Assembly: GCA_914767715.1 (NCBI GenBank)
Contig: OU612069.1
Span: 9,607,387-9,671,386 of the forward strand
DNA from: Membranipora membranacea
Lineage: Eukaryota; Bryozoa; Gymnolaemata; Cheilostomatida; Membraniporidae
DNA length: 64,000 nt
Direction of reading: 5' to 3'
Shown: positions 22,001-35,352 of the stretch, piece after piece
Numbering within the stretch: the first letter of the stretch is position 1
Layout of the letters: each line of letters begins with the position of its first letter
Position numbers and translations under genes: made by a program
The notes under the pieces: generated by a model
Database searches by the model: none
The model's input: the letters and a program-made list of their open reading frames with translations, nothing else
What the model was told of the DNA's origin: nothing

Positions 22001-25000
22001 AGTATCATGAGACAACTTTGTCAGTTGGCCCTCGGAGCTAAAGTTTAGGGGTATTGTATTTAGCAGTTAGCAATTTTTTATTCGACCATCACAGCTGCAG
22101 TGAAGAATTACTTTTTCTATCCAATACGAAACAGGTAAGGAGGGTATCATTATGAGTAAGAGATATAGCAGCAATGACAACTGACCTTATGTTTGATCTC
22201 CTTGGAGTCGTTTCTCTTGTCCAGGTCACTATAGTGGTGGTCAAAAGTATCTACTATCTTCTGTCTATTGTATTTAAACTGAGATTTAACATACTCCCTC
22301 AGCATCTGTACTCTCTGCTGATTGGTCAATCCTAAAAAAACAATCAGCCAATCAGAGCAGAGCTTACATATTTGCTCTCTTTACCCGTGAATATTCATTA
22401 ACGGAAAGCAAGGAATGATGGGACGGACTATAACATACCAATCTAACCTTATCTTTAGCAGCAGACAAAAAATAGTAAGTACTTCCCATTACCCTCACAG
22501 TCAACCCCCTCCCCACACACCCAGATTATGAAAATGAGTGTTTGATAATGTAATGTCACAACTCACACTGCAGCTGTCTAAGCACTTTCACTACCTTCGA
22601 GTGGGCAACTAAAAATATATCTGCATTCTAGCCTAACTTAATTGTTAACCATTACTGTAATTATATAAATTCTCTAGTATTATAGAGTGTTATATGAACT
22701 ATATTATATGTATTTATATGTTGTTGACCATTACATACCGTCATCAAGCATGTTCTCCGACATCAGATTTGAGCCCTCGTATTTGGTAACTCCAAATATA
22801 ACTTCTATTTCAGAGTAGAGAGTGTCCTTTCTCTGTATCATCTGTTCTGGAGAGCCTTCCAGTATGATCTTATCGACGACTGGTCCAAACGAGGCCGCAT
22901 ACTGTTCAATAAATATGTTATATCATTAGTATTGACCACAAGATAAGAATTTATGGATCAGTGGTAAAATACATCGCATGGCTATTTGTCGAGATATGCC
23001 ATCAGTATAAAACCTGTGTCGAGATCTAAATAAAGCTAAAAATCTGGCAGCTTTTAGGTGATGCATTGATTGAAGTCCCAGTAACAACCTTCCGAAACTC
23101 AGGCAGGCTGCTTGACAAAACTTCACCAGGGTCAGCTATTTACTATTATGAACTTGTGGACCAATCAAAGATGAGAAATCGGTCCAGCAACCGTACATAA
23201 ACAGCCATACGCTCTCTCAGGGTCAGATATGTACCCCTCAAATATATAATATATATATTTCAGTGAACAATATTAAAGTTCACCTCAGGGAAACAGTAGA
23301 CAGAGGTACGCTATCCAACATGTTGGCTCTGATTGGTTGAATGGAGTGGAGTCTCTCCCCTACCCAACCAATCAGAGTCAGCATAGTGGCTAGAGGTACG
23401 GATATCCCCACCGGAGCATCAATAAGGTGAAAACTTGTATTTTCACATCAAACTAAATTGGAGGCACTGTGTAGCTACTGTTTGGTCAATTTGATAAACT
23501 GTGTTAGAGTTGTCCCACCTTTTTCTAAGTGTGTACAACTCATATGATGTCCTAAAACAAGAAGTAGATTTTACACCCTCACTTGCCAGAGCAATAGCAT
23601 ACCTTATCTGAGGCTACTTCAGTGTTCATCATCTGCACATAGCTGATGTTCTTCAAACATTTGACTAGTTGACGGGTGTTCAACTCCTCGTCCTCCTTCA
23701 ACTCTGGCATGCAGTTGAGAGCTGAGGCTAACTCAAGAGAAGATTCTCTGGGTCTACCAGCTAAAGCCCATGAATTCAGTCCACTTCCACTTAGAAGTAT
23801 AATCCGAGAGAATAAATTCATACCTGCAAAATGCCAACATCGAGCTATGTTCATGAAATTAGAAAAAAAAAGAATACGGGATTGCTATGATTTTTGTGTT
23901 GTTCTTTACTTCTCTAAGTTATATGGTTAGCTTATCTAGTACATGCTAAGCTTGCATGGTATCTAGAAGGGGTTAAAACGGAATACACATACTTCTGAGA
24001 ACCAAACATCTATCTTGAGTAACGGTCTATTGCACTAATAATATTGTCAGAGCAAGTTTGATCGAATCAGTCAACATTCGGCATTGTCTCCATCCAAAGG
24101 AAGGTTGCTGACAAAAAAAAATCTCAGCAACCCACCAATGAAAAATGGCGCGTCCAAATGTATGCTGAACAGGATCTGTTTAGAACATCCCCATAATGCA
24201 ACTGTAAACACAAATCCAAGGCAGATGGTGTTACACCGTTTAATGTTCATTCATCTAATTTATATGGGTATTCCCAAGATTGCATTATGGAAAATTCATC
24301 AACATTCTCTCTCGATCAAACTTGATCTAACCTATTTACCTCCTCTTACTCTAACATGAACATAACTTAAAATTGACCACATTGATGATATACACATTCG
24401 GCGTATTTTCCTTACCACCCAGTAACAACCTGTATGTCGCACTGTTGTATGAAAATGTACTTGAGTCATCTGGAAAATTAATGATCAGGTGATTGAGGAT
24501 AAACAATTGATTTTTTTCTAGCCAAGCAAATGTGTTTTCCAGTTATCATTATTAGAGAACAAAGGCATATTGGTTGATCTGTCAACCTAAACCAGCCACA
24601 CTGGGGAAAGGGGGGGCTGTCGGGCGGGGCACGAGTTTTGGGGGCAAATACTAAACCTAACTATAAAATGACTAACTCTGATACCTAGATCAAGCTGAAG
24701 GAGGATGAATTTAACTGAACGCAAAATTGGTAGTATTTCGCATCACTAGCAACTAGAGTGTGCAAACATTCAACTGAAAATGACATTCATACAAAGATCA
24801 TAATTGTGCATTGATTCACACCTAATTGTCGCCACATATAGCAGGCATATAAATACCCAGCAGGGAATATGGGGAGCCATGAGGGTTTCCATGAGTGTTT
24901 TGTGATACTCGTAGCGTTGTGTTGGAAGCATACACATGGCAGAAAAGTAGCATGCGATACATAGATGGGATTTGAGCTGCTGTGGAAGGGCAAGTTAGCA

Positions 25001-28000
25001 AAATTCCAACAATGCAATTTAGGTCTGAGATCCATGTGCTCAAGCCCTAGGAGTTCAATTCTGGGATATGGTCCAAAAAGGTGCATTCTGGGACTTGGTC
25101 CAGAATGTTGCATTCTGGGATATTGTCCAGAAAGTTGCATTATGTTCACCCAACTTCTTGATTGGTTTCCAATTTTAAACTTAAGCATTGGGTCTTGTCC
25201 ATCAACTTTTCAAGTGAGTTTGGGGTGTGACGACCCTCTATGTGTACATGTAAGCCGCAGGGTATTAGGCCGTCGGGATAACATAACAAAATAAGTTCAC
25301 ATCATTCTCACGAGAATAATAAGGTTTGCTAACAGCTAAATTACCAAATTTAATCCCATAAATCGTGCTGCTGTCATCCTGCTCTAAACCTAAAGACGTA
25401 ACGTCGGAAAATAATATATCATGTGATCGGCGCTCAAAATATAAATATTGTTAGTAAATTGTAAAAAGAATGGTTAGTATTTTTGTACAATAGCTCAAAG
25501 TCACTCTCTGACAGATGGTGGGTGGGTTGATTATTGTCCGCATCAAATTGTCACAAAGTTCCATGTACACCAAAGAGATTGATCACTTTATGGTTTCAGC
25601 GCTGTTTTCATGCAGGGTTGTTGCTGTTAGTTTATAGCTTCTATGACATACACATATCAATTTACTAAATCCATTGACATATTAACACTGTTTATAGGTC
25701 TAAAACAAAAACATATTTCATCATATTTATATGTCTATGGCATCTGCTATCCAAAAACATTCTAGTTCATAAAATCTAGTCTATAAAACAAATCTAGAAA
25801 ATTGATGCAGAGAGAAGGGTAGTGACAAAGTATAGCCTTCTTACGTTGAGTGACAGGGGCGAGAGAGAGGAGGTGTGATAGCGCCGCCCCGTATCCGTGA
25901 CCCATGAGTGTAACTCTCGATCTATCTCCACCAAAGTCAGCTATATTAGTCTGTATCCAGTGAAGAGCAGCGACCAGGTCAAACAGTGCATAGTTACCTG
26001 AGGCAGACGCATCCATCGTCGACAGAAATCCTGGAAAGAAATCAGATGGAATTATTTCTCCAAATGCAGATGGTGTGAACTGCCATTCATGGTAAAGTAT
26101 GAAAAAAATCTCTGGGTACTTGTTTTTATATCCCAAGGATTTGTGCAGGCAACTATGTTTCATGAAATTCAAAGAAAATAGTAACAAAAATATCGGAGGC
26201 GAATCAGATCAAAGGAACAAATTATTCAAGTGTTTATAGTTACCTTACTTATTTATCACACTAGCGCCTAAGTATCTCACAATCTTTCAAGTCTCCGAAT
26301 TATGTTAGCATGCTTTCATTATCCTACTTACGAAGTAGTATGTACCACCCTTCACTCATATGTTTTTATTCAAGTCGAGCAGACCAACAGAGCCAACACA
26401 TTGGGCAAGCCCCACCCACAAAAGGCACAAAACCAGACTCGGCCCCTCAATCAGGGAGTTTGGGAGATACTCTCAAAAATGCTACCAAACTCCCTGCCTC
26501 AATCAACCGTTAAACTAGGAGTTGTCTTCTAACAACACATGTGGAGATAACTCTCATTAGCAAGTAATTCAAATGAAAATCTCTGTGAATAATCTTCTAA
26601 TATACTCATGCTTACCCAGAGGTCCGAGTCGGTAGTTGAGTGTCACCACGACTACATCAGCATGAGCAGATAACACCGAGCCATCGTAAGCGTTTCCTGT
26701 ACCAAAATCATAAGCTTCTCCGTGTACAAAGACTACAACAGGAGCAGGGCCAGCTCTCTCTATAAGCATAGAAAAATTATACAATAAAAACAAGGCGGCA
26801 TGATCAATCATATTAATGCCAAACAACACAAAATATATATGATAAGTTGATACAAGATCTTGCCAATGGTATATTATTTGCACTTCACTTCACAAATTGA
26901 GACTATTTTTCCCAAAAATACTTCAATTAACAGTAATCAATCTATGATATACAGATATACTTTATGACTAGGACCAATGACAAAGTAATTATAATCTTTG
27001 CTAGGACTGTGTGATGTCGCACCTTACATATCGTCTTGTTGGACAGATAAATACAAGGAATACAGATTGGATGTGGGTAGAAAGGATGGTGGTTTGTTTG
27101 CTGGTCATTGACTGCAGTAGGTATTCACAACCAAAAACAGTACAAATAATTTAACTGGTAGAAGGATTTGATGAATACAAGGAGGAAGACATGATAGGTA
27201 ATGGTAGGAATGAGAGCTTTCATACATAAGTTTAACCAACAAGCTGTGGCACACTGAAGGATAGGGACATTGACTTCAAATAATTGGAGAAGATTCTTTG
27301 TTGAGTGCTTCTCCCGGATCGGTTGAAAAGGCAAGGAAATACAGACCAGCTACAACTGTTGGACTGACTACAGTCTAGCACAAAGATTTTGTTACATTTG
27401 GGGAATTTATTCATTAATGATCTGCTACAAGTACATGTCCCAAATTCTGCAAAGACAAAAGCCAACACAGTTTTGTACATCAACATGTGGTGACAATCTC
27501 AATGGAAAGGATGAAAAGCATCAACTCAAAACAAAGCAGGCGTCAATATCATTAAAACAAGAGACTGGTAACATAAGACAATGTTTGCGGCAATTAGTGA
27601 AAAGTGTCATTGAATTACTTTCAGCTCAACCATAACAAAAGAGTGGAATTTGACCAACAGCTTGATTCACTCAGTTTCTCAGAGTTGAGTCAAGTGGCGG
27701 ATGAAGAAGGGGTGTCCTAGGACCACAAAAATTCAGCATTCGCTACTTTCATTTCATCTCTACATATCAGAGCATTATTCTATACATCATTGTTATAATC
27801 ACTCGAAAGTTCTTATTCTCAATCAAGTCTCATATATATAACTAGTATATAAAACTGCTGAGAACTTTTTAAATGATCAGAATCATTATTGTTAACCATT
27901 GTTATATTCGTGGTAGTTGTATTCGTGTTATGTTTTATCAGTGCCAAAACTAGAACAACTAGAGCCACCATCGATCACTTAATTTTGCTCCATACTTGAT

Positions 28001-31000
28001 AAAAGCAACCAATAAAATCTTATCTTATTATCCAATACACGTCAAAATTGCTTCCCCCCGAGGAAAGATATGAATCCACCACTGTACTTGACTCAAGGTA
28101 TGAGTAGCTCTAAGTCCCGGGAGGTGTTGTTCGACGATGAGTCAAGAGACACTCCGGAGCGAGAAGTGAGCAGAACTCAAACAATCGCAGAGTGACACGT
28201 CCCAAAAAATAACAACAAACTAGTCAGAAATAAGACTCCCAGCGCTGATCACCAATATGGTGTACATACAACGGCTGTAATTAACTAAAACTGTTGGCCA
28301 TTCTAAAGGAGAATAAAAAAAATCACAGCCAAATGAAGAAGTTTGCACTGAAAGCCACAATTATTTGCATATCCATAGACAAGGTTGCAAAATATTGTTA
28401 AAAAGTGACAACTTGACCATCGTTAACAGCGTACTTCATCATTTCACTTTTGTAAGGAATTCGAGGTTGTTTTAAATTTGTATATTGGGCAGGTTGACAA
28501 ATGCCAGCACCAAAAATGCTTTTACACCTGATGAAACAACTTATGCAAGTTGTGTAGTTGTAAATTATGATCCTTCAAGATTGATCAGGGTCAAGGGGAG
28601 AAAACTACTAATCACAATTATCTTTTGTAATCAAGTTTTCGCAAAATTTTAACATGACGGAATGCTGCTGATAAGAAATTAATTTGAACTCATTGCAGTG
28701 AAACTGGAATCATCTCTAGGAAGATATTCATTACCTAAACAAAATCATCTCTCAACCTTCCTCAATAAGTGAGCAGAACGGCTATTCAACTTTAAACCAC
28801 AGATCAATAAAAAACACTGAGTGTTTATTCATTAAGCATTGATGGAGATTTCAAAAGCAAGAATATGAATAGAATGTATCTATATGATGGTCTTTTCACT
28901 TTTTTAGCGGTAAAACAATAAAATAAACTGTTGACATAAGATTGAGTGTAATTAGCACTAAACCAGTAGTAGCAAAATGAAGCTTATCCAATAATGATCT
29001 GCTATTTGTATACATCTTTCAGCCATTACTAGCCTACTTTTGCTATTCCAACAATCTTTTACATATAGATAGGGCCGGCCAAAATAATTTTCAAAGACCA
29101 GCGTGAGTTTTATTTTAAATTTAGGATTGTCCTCTCCAAAGACTTGTAATGAGTAAACCAAGTTTGATTACTTCATTAATGAAACAGCCGGGACACATCT
29201 ATTGAAAACTTTGTTGCCTGATTCAATTTCGGTTGAGAGTTGAAAAGTTCATAATCAATGACTACACTGTTACAAAAGACTGTTTTTTGCATAATCTGTC
29301 TAAAATATATATATATAAAAAATTCAGCAAATACAGACTCTATAATCAAAGCTACAAAATCCTCCATCTTGGTTGACATAGTTTGCGTCGGTATTGGATT
29401 TGGAAATGGTCTAGCCACAAATGTCAGCCAACTAAATTTACAACGGATCAAAACAATAATCTTTCATCCGATTGTTTTTTCCTCACAATCAAATAATGAT
29501 GATTATGTAAAAGATTCGCTGAAGCGGACGTAAGTCTGTTTGATCTATCCTAGTTCAGTTTGGTACAAGAAGTCCTCTTATAGTTTGAGTAAACAATATG
29601 AGCTGACAAAAGGAGGGAACAAGTGGTAAAAAAATCAAAGATCATGCACTGGAAATAGACTATGTTCTACTGTGTAGCTAGGTACGTCAGGCCCCGTCCC
29701 ACAAATCTATATACCCAAAATCTCAAATTTTGATCTAATTTCAGATTTGTAGAAGTGTGATGTAACCTTGGACTAAGATGGCCATGCGTTCTCAGGTGCT
29801 ATTTGATGATTTCAGAAGGACGATACTGTGGGTTCATCAGTACTCACAATACACGTGCTACGCCACACAGGTGGGCCGGATACACAGGCTATACTTTTAG
29901 TATAATAGATTCAACCTAAGGTTAAATGAATATGAGCTAAAAACTAGAAAATAGGTAAAGAGATTGTACCATTTACTTCTTAAATTTCCTAAATGATGAC
30001 TAGAAAATTCTTCTTCCCAGAATATATATTATATAATTAAATCTTAGCAGTTCCCTGATTGTTAGGAGCAGACTGATTGGCCAGTTCACCCATGTGTTAA
30101 ATGCGGTCACAATTTCAACAAGCCTCCAAGCCAAGGTGAGAATTCTGGTGAATTCCTGTTATATAAGGATCAAAATTAAACTTTGCATTGGTATAAGAGA
30201 GTTTGACCAAGCATGGCAGCAATGTACAGAACGCAAACCCCACTGGGAACGTTCACAAATGAACGGAGTGACTTTTCCCGTCTATGTAGTTTTTACAATG
30301 AAAACTCAGACATTAGTTTTGACTTGCTTTTTTTATTAAAAACATCTATTGAAATACATGCAACTATTTGATTCCTGCTACCCAGTGAACCAAACAAACT
30401 CCATTCCGATGTGTAAACTTAATTTTGCACCATGTGGCATGCAAACCGATCAAACAGCGGAAAAACCAAGATTGGGTATTTCATTTGTTGTATACCCCAG
30501 AGACCCGTGTGCAAAGTACAGACTACCTAGCAATGGCAGCAAAAAAATGTAACTAAAAATAACGCCACCACTAAATGTCATTACATAAAAAACTAATTTA
30601 TTTATACCTTTTAATAGCAAATTATTCATGATATTGACCGGGTAATTTTTTGGACAACCTACTATGGTACTGGTACAAGGAGAACTTACCTTGATTAACG
30701 TGTAAAACATGTACGGATTACAGACATAAGAGGAAAGGGTATCCTATTATCACTACTACTGACTCACAAATGTTGGTAAACTGGACTGGGGGTAGACAAC
30801 ACTAAATCTCTACTGACTGGTTTGGAGGCGGAAAGGCATATCTATACCATGTTCCCAATACCACATAGGTTACAGGCGTGAATGTAGTTTTATCATATGC
30901 TCGTACAGATTCAATAACGACAACCACCCATCCAATCTGAACCTAAGGCGACAGCCAGCCAGTCCGATAATGGGTTACATGGATGTGGATTGGATCAAGC

Positions 31001-34000
31001 TTAAATGTAGGATTGGATGGATGCGGATGGGGCGGAGGAGGAAGGTATGCAGTGTTGTTGACAGGAAAAAAACTGAACGAAGCGTCACAAAAAGGGAATA
31101 CTTAGTACTAAGGAAGGAGAGGACAATAAACATGAAGCAAACCTGTCGTAGTCTGATGTCGTGTCTTACGATTTTTTGCTAAAAAGATATTTACTCTATC
31201 AGTGAAAAATTTCAACAATGTATAAAAGTTAATGTAACATGTATATGCTGCAACACTAGGTATTGTAAAGCAGTAGGGATATCCTGAATTCTGGACCCAT
31301 TAGAATAAGGCTTTGTTTTAATGATCAAAAGAAAATAATCGCTTGTCAGGGCTGTCTGCCACCTTTCATGTCCACAGGGCTAAAATTATAAATATTATTT
31401 AAAGCATTCCGGAACTTTCACACAAATGCCCCATCCTGATAACTCAGAAAACATGGAAAACCTTGAATGGCACATTTTCCCCAGGGTTATAGTAAGCTTA
31501 ATATATAAAAGCCACAAGCAATAATGCAGTACATATTTCCATTCAATCATTTTTCTCTTCTCAAAAACCATATAATAACACTAAAAATACTCGTTCAAAA
31601 TTAGGCAGGCCAAAAAGTAAGATTATTCTTGGACAGGAGTATCTCATCAGTTGCTGAATGCTGATGTCATTAATTATGGACCAATAGAGGATTGATTTGA
31701 GTGGGTAACAGAGAGATGAAATCACAGGGTCATCACCTATTCAAATAATTATTGTGTCAGTGGGCATTGATAATTTGGGTAATATATAGCCTCGGGTGTA
31801 TCCCATAATATTGACACTCCCTATGGATACACTATGCTTCCAGGGGTGTGATATTGGTTATGGGGGTGCTATGTATCAATAGATACAAAGTTTAGCATCA
31901 GGCAATGTAATTCCAAACTATGGATATCAGATCTGAATTACAATCAAACTTATTGCAATATAAAATTGCGGTTATACTTTCAGTTTTGTGCTAATTATAC
32001 ATTTATTAAAATTATTGACTCCCTGATCATATCCACCCCTTAAAGAAAGACATCAAAAAGTACGACAGCACGATTGAATCACAGACAATGACAATTACAG
32101 TTATTGGCAGCGACAATCGGTAAATAATATGTTTGGTCAGCAGACCAAAAGACATGCGACAGATTTCCAATAGGAATGTGCGATGACACCACGCATTCCA
32201 CTGTTTAAAATCATTCAAGTTCTCCAAAAGTTTGAGCGTTATAAAACTTTTGCTTTCAGGGTAACTCGCACATTGCCCTGGAGGTGAGGAAGAGGAGGGT
32301 AAGAACCCTTGGGAGGTATAAAATCACTGAGAGCCTTCGTACTGTGCCCGCAATTCATACATGACATCCCTAGAGTGTGAAGGATACCCATGTGGGCCGG
32401 GCCCCTAGGTGTTCGCTTCTCGTATCGTCCTTGCATGAAGAGTGCGATAGTTGGTGCAAACATTGACTCACATTATTACCCATAAATTGATGTCAGAACC
32501 TACCATTTCGGCGATGACGACAATTGCTTCCTTTTAAATAAAGACAGACTAAACATCTGATGAATCACGGCTGGCACCTTGACAGGCAAATCTTGGTCAG
32601 CGATAGTTGACAATAGTTCCCAACAATTAAATTTCCAGTTAGTAAGTAAGTAATGATTGTGTCGAAACAGCATAACCCCAGCGCACAAAGATTTTCACCT
32701 CAGTTAGATGTTGGGGCCAGATGATGCTTTGGTGTTTGCTATTCTACGTCATGACAGCATATAACCCAAGGCCAAACCGATTGGCTACCTTTGATTAATT
32801 CCCCTTTGGGGAAACTGAAAGATATGTGAAATGGTCAGCAACAGATTATTTGGGACGTGTCTGTGATTCATTTGCTGTTTCTTGTAACCACAACATGAGG
32901 AAAGACTCATATTAATATTTCCTGATCTCCGATTTCAGGACGCATTACAGTGCTGTCTTGGAGGTGATGACACGCCTTAAACATCATTCACAGACTCACC
33001 ATGACCGAAAAAAATTGATAAAAACTGATAACCTTTCACAAGGTGTTTGATCTGGCTGCCAAGTAAAGCATAAAAAATTCCCACTAAGCAATTCTCGCCA
33101 GGATTCCCAGTTTAGCTGTTGATATATCTGAGGTGGAAAATTTTTAGCAGTGACTTGCAGAACATGTTGTAACAGTCATCCTCATCTAATACGCAAAGGT
33201 TCCACCTACCTCTGGCGGGGACGTAGATGTTTAGGAATAAGCAGTCCTCGTTCTGATCTTCTGTGAATTCTCCGATCCGACGGAGTCTCTCCACTCTCGC
33301 TGCAGGCATCACCTCCAGTAGTGAGTCATAGTCTAAAGTCTTCTGAGGACAGACCGGCCTAACGATGAGAGAAACAACACTGTATGTGAGGTCTTCTGGT
33401 TTCTTTTAAAATTATTTTGTCACTATTCTATAATGCACACGTCATGTCATAATGCTATGTCATAAAGCTATGTCATAATGTCATAATGTTATGGCGTTAC
33501 TATTCAGACATCATAACTTAGAAGTTACTCTGTGGCCATCTTCAGGGTGTGCTTGCGTAAGATAGGAGTTACCTCCTATCTAAGATAGGAGTTATTTCCT
33601 ACCTTTAGGGCCCAATACTGGTCTCTCTTTTTAAAAATCTACTCAACACATCTCCATTATTTTTGTTTGCATTGTGCCGAATTGCCAATAGTTGAGTTTT
33701 TTATTTCAGTTATGTCATCAATCTACAGGAAATTCCATATTGATACAACTTGAAGGTTTAATTTCAACTGAAACCTTTAGCTAGACTACCTTTTAGGTTC
33801 TATATTTTGGAAGGAATTAGATTCCCATGGAATTTAAAAATACTTTTTTTGTTTTAGCATGAGAATGAAATCAAAACTCTAATCCTGACACCTGCACAGT
33901 AAATTGTCTGGAGACACTTCACCTGTCAACATGGGAGGTCCAAAATATTAATAAAAATTATGACAAAATTGTGATCTAATTTGGTAAATTTCTTCTCACA

Positions 34001-35352
34001 GTCCCAGTTTTGATTACTCCTGTTTACTAAAAATTCCTGCCTGCATGCATCTCAAGCAGTAAAGCTGAAAATTGGCACGGCTATTCAGAGAAACCTTGAA
34101 ACAATCAGCAAAAACATAACCGTGACAATTACTTGAGATTTTTAAGCTGGATAATGAAATTTTCAAGAGACAATTAACATATATAATCCAACTAGAGTAA
34201 TACCATATAAAACCATCACCAGAATAGTACTCAAGGGTACTTTGTGACCCTATAAGCACCCAATTGCCTCTAGCTTCAGGCCTTGTCGCACTCCCCATAA
34301 ATACATAATGTTATTTCAATTGAATGAGTAACAAATTATGAACATTATTAGTCTTTTATGTAAATAAAAGTAAGTAGTTGAAATAAAGAATGTTATGTCA
34401 ACATATTAGGCTATGGATTCAGACCTAAAACATCCGAGGAGTCATGCTCAATGAATGTTCTTTTCTTTCATGGAGGCATGATTGTCTGAGCGTAGTAGTC
34501 CTTTTGATTCAAAATGTTTACAAAGTCTGTTTAAAAGATTAGCCCAACAATAGGATGAAGTCTTTTGTAGGTTTTCAAAGCAGGAGACTCAAAAAATTCC
34601 CAAGCCAAAATCTTAATCTGCGGCCTTAGGATAACATTGTTACAAATGACGGAGCAATTATCAATTAGGCAGAAAGAACGGGTTGTGGTCGCCAATTTTA
34701 AAATATAACATTTATAGTTATGGATGGCTATCCTAAGTTGGTACACGTTTGTTTTAACAACCAGTGCAACAACTCTTCAGTGATTTAACACTCAACTTGA
34801 AAATGTTTTGTAATTGGTCCTGGCCCTGCATCACTTAAATCATGATGTGGAGTAAATTTGGGCCCTGACAGCGGAAAAACCTAGCCGATGTGTGGATGCC
34901 AATAAACTTATGAATGCAGGCAAGCCCACACACCATTTAATTATCTGACAAAATTTTTCGATGGTTGGACACTCTAAGCGATGAATGTATTCCCATCAAA
35001 GCCAAGCTAGCAAAAACCCAACAAAGAATCTCGATCAATAATAATAATTTCCATACCTGAACTTATTTGCGATTTTCACTCCTTGCCATTTCTCCATAGG
35101 GTTAGTCGGTGGCATAAACCTGAGAGCTCCCCCATGCAGCGAGGCGTACTGGACTCCTAGATAAGCCTCGACCTGCTGTAAATTCTCCTCATCAAACTCG
35201 ACACGGAGACCGCGTAACTTTCCATAGTTTGTAGTCACTACCCTGTCGCTGAGTGGGCCAGTACTGGTTTGCGCATCAGCGAGCGCAGTCAATGAGCAGA
35301 TGACGATGAAGACTAGACTGATTGTAGTGAGTGTGACTGATTGTGACTCCAT
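15305..35352 (-). CDS. NLGN: Neuroligin (cholinesterase-like synaptic adhesion protein), complete
   Basis: Sixteen exons give 1079 residues: 35057-35352 (ATG), 33210-33358, 26616-26759, 25845-26030, 23603-23823, 22739-22901, 22186-22331, 21554-21691, 21092-21243, 20612-20730, 19615-19778, 19141-19252, 18555-18752, 17916-18022, 17347-17516, 15305-16079 (TAG). The signal peptide is residues 1-27. The esterase-like domain begins VVTTNYGKLRGLRVE and includes EDCLFLNIYVP, YDGSVLSAH and NYRLGPLG. The nucleophile elbow is GHGYG with Gly242 in place of Ser, so it is non-catalytic as in known neuroligins; Glu374 and His485 are kept. The first two disulfide pairs are present and the third is absent. 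A membrane helix (about 723-748, FLN motif as in vertebrate neuroligins) precedes a 331-residue Arg/Ser/Pro-rich tail. Neuroligins are postsynaptic partners of neurexin. Many small introns split the domain. Confidence 0.95.
16567..16614. repeat. Four tandem ATTTGCATTAGC units (POU octamer sites)
   Basis: Four 12-bp units (the first ends T instead of C) sit in the last neuroligin intron (16080-17346). Each contains ATTTGCAT, the exact reverse complement of the POU/Oct octamer ATGCAAAT. It may be a simple minisatellite or an intronic binding cluster. Confidence 0.8.
17916..18752 (-). other. NLGN: Neuroligin transmembrane segment, exons 13 and 14
   Basis: Exon 18555-18752 ends with NLYLAITI, and exon 17916-18022 continues GVGCALLFLNVVILIGVCCQ. 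The joined helix aligns with vertebrate neuroligin VTIAVGASLLFLNILAF, keeping ALLFLN. The splice junction falls inside the helix. Confidence 0.9.
18413..18535. mobile_element. MITE, second copy of the TAGTCTAAGTGCTCAGA family
   Basis: Left end TAGTCTAAGTGCTCAGA and right end TCTGAGCACTCAGACTA are inverted and both bordered by TA, as at 40480-40563. Inner arms TGCAAGT and ACTTGCA also pair. It lies in the neuroligin intron next to exon 18555-18752. Confidence 0.75.
20940..21030. mobile_element. Fold-back MITE with TCCCACAATGCA termini
   Basis: TTCCCACAATGCA at the left and TGCATTGTGGGATA at the right are inverted ends of an element of about 90 bp. It lies in the intron between neuroligin exons 20612-20730 and 21092-21243. 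Related ends occur at 13246, 24185-24300, 43350-43458 and 61805. Confidence 0.65.
23301..23400. mobile_element. Fold-back element, CCAATCAGA family, with direct-repeat flanks
   Basis: Arms around GGCTCTGATTGGTTG and CAACCAATCAGAGTC are inverted. AGAGGTACG occurs directly repeated at both edges (23302-23310 and 23392-23400), a possible 9-bp target-site duplication or end duplication. Related to 4832-4910. It lies in a neuroligin intron. Confidence 0.6.
24185..24300. mobile_element. Decayed fold-back element, CCATAATGCA ends
   Basis: CCCCATAATGCAACTG and CCAAGATTGCATTATGG form imperfect inverted ends about 110 bp apart in the neuroligin intron 23824-25844. The ends resemble those of the TCCCACAATGCA family. 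Confidence 0.45.
25058..25138. repeat. Three 27-bp tandem units (ATTCTGGGATATGGTCC...)
   Basis: Units start at 25058, 25085 and 25112, each beginning ATTCTGGGA and containing GTCCA, with a few substitutions. It is an intronic minisatellite in the neuroligin gene. The 133-codon minus-strand open frame over it looks spurious. Confidence 0.8.
25845..26030 (-). other. NLGN: Neuroligin exon with degenerate nucleophile elbow GHGYG
   Basis: This exon encodes GFLSTMDASASGNYALFDLV and later GGDRSRVTLMGHGYGAAL. In active esterases the elbow is G-x-S-x-G; here the Ser position is Gly (residue 242). Human neuroligins have GSGAG at the same place, so loss of Ser fits a neuroligin, not an acetylcholinesterase. 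Confidence 0.9.
26760..33209. other. Large 6.45-kb neuroligin intron, no further gene seen
   Basis: This intron separates the exon ending NIYVPAR from the exon starting ERAGPAPVVV. Open frames inside are short and look random, and I see no strong transposon. The position matches that of splice site A in vertebrate neuroligins, so a small cassette exon could hide here, but I could not identify one. Confidence 0.6.
33420..33605. repeat. ATGTCATAA repeats and GATAGGAGTTA repeats
   Basis: ATGTCATAATG-type units recur between about 33440 and 33490. GATAGGAGTTAcCTCCTATC, which can fold on itself, is followed by another GATAGGAGTTA copy at 33559-33600. Non-coding, in the first neuroligin intron. 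Confidence 0.55.
35057..35352 (-). other. NLGN: Neuroligin first coding exon: start codon and signal peptide
   Basis: ATG at 35352-35350 opens MESQSVTLTTISLVFIVIC, a hydrophobic leader ending near ALADA, and then the conserved VVTTNYGKLRGLRVE strand of neuroligins and cholinesterases. No earlier in-frame ATG with a leader is visible. A 5' UTR exon farther right is possible. The exon ends AG|GTATGG in phase 2. Confidence 0.9.

Noticed and set aside
24787-25188. 133-codon minus-strand open frame in a neuroligin intron
   Set aside because: It overlaps a 27-bp minisatellite, has no recognisable domain, and neuroligin splicing passes over it.
25845-26030. Acetylcholinesterase or active carboxylesterase
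   Set aside because: The nucleophile Ser is Gly (GHGYG), and the protein continues into a neuroligin-type helix and long tail.
26302-26532. Plus-strand open frame of 76 codons
   Set aside because: It lies in repeat-like sequence (AGAGCCAACACATTGG fragment) and shows no domain or splice support.
30094-31182. Several 60-80 codon frames in the large neuroligin intron
   Set aside because: Length and composition are as expected by chance; no homology seen and no paired splice sites in phase.
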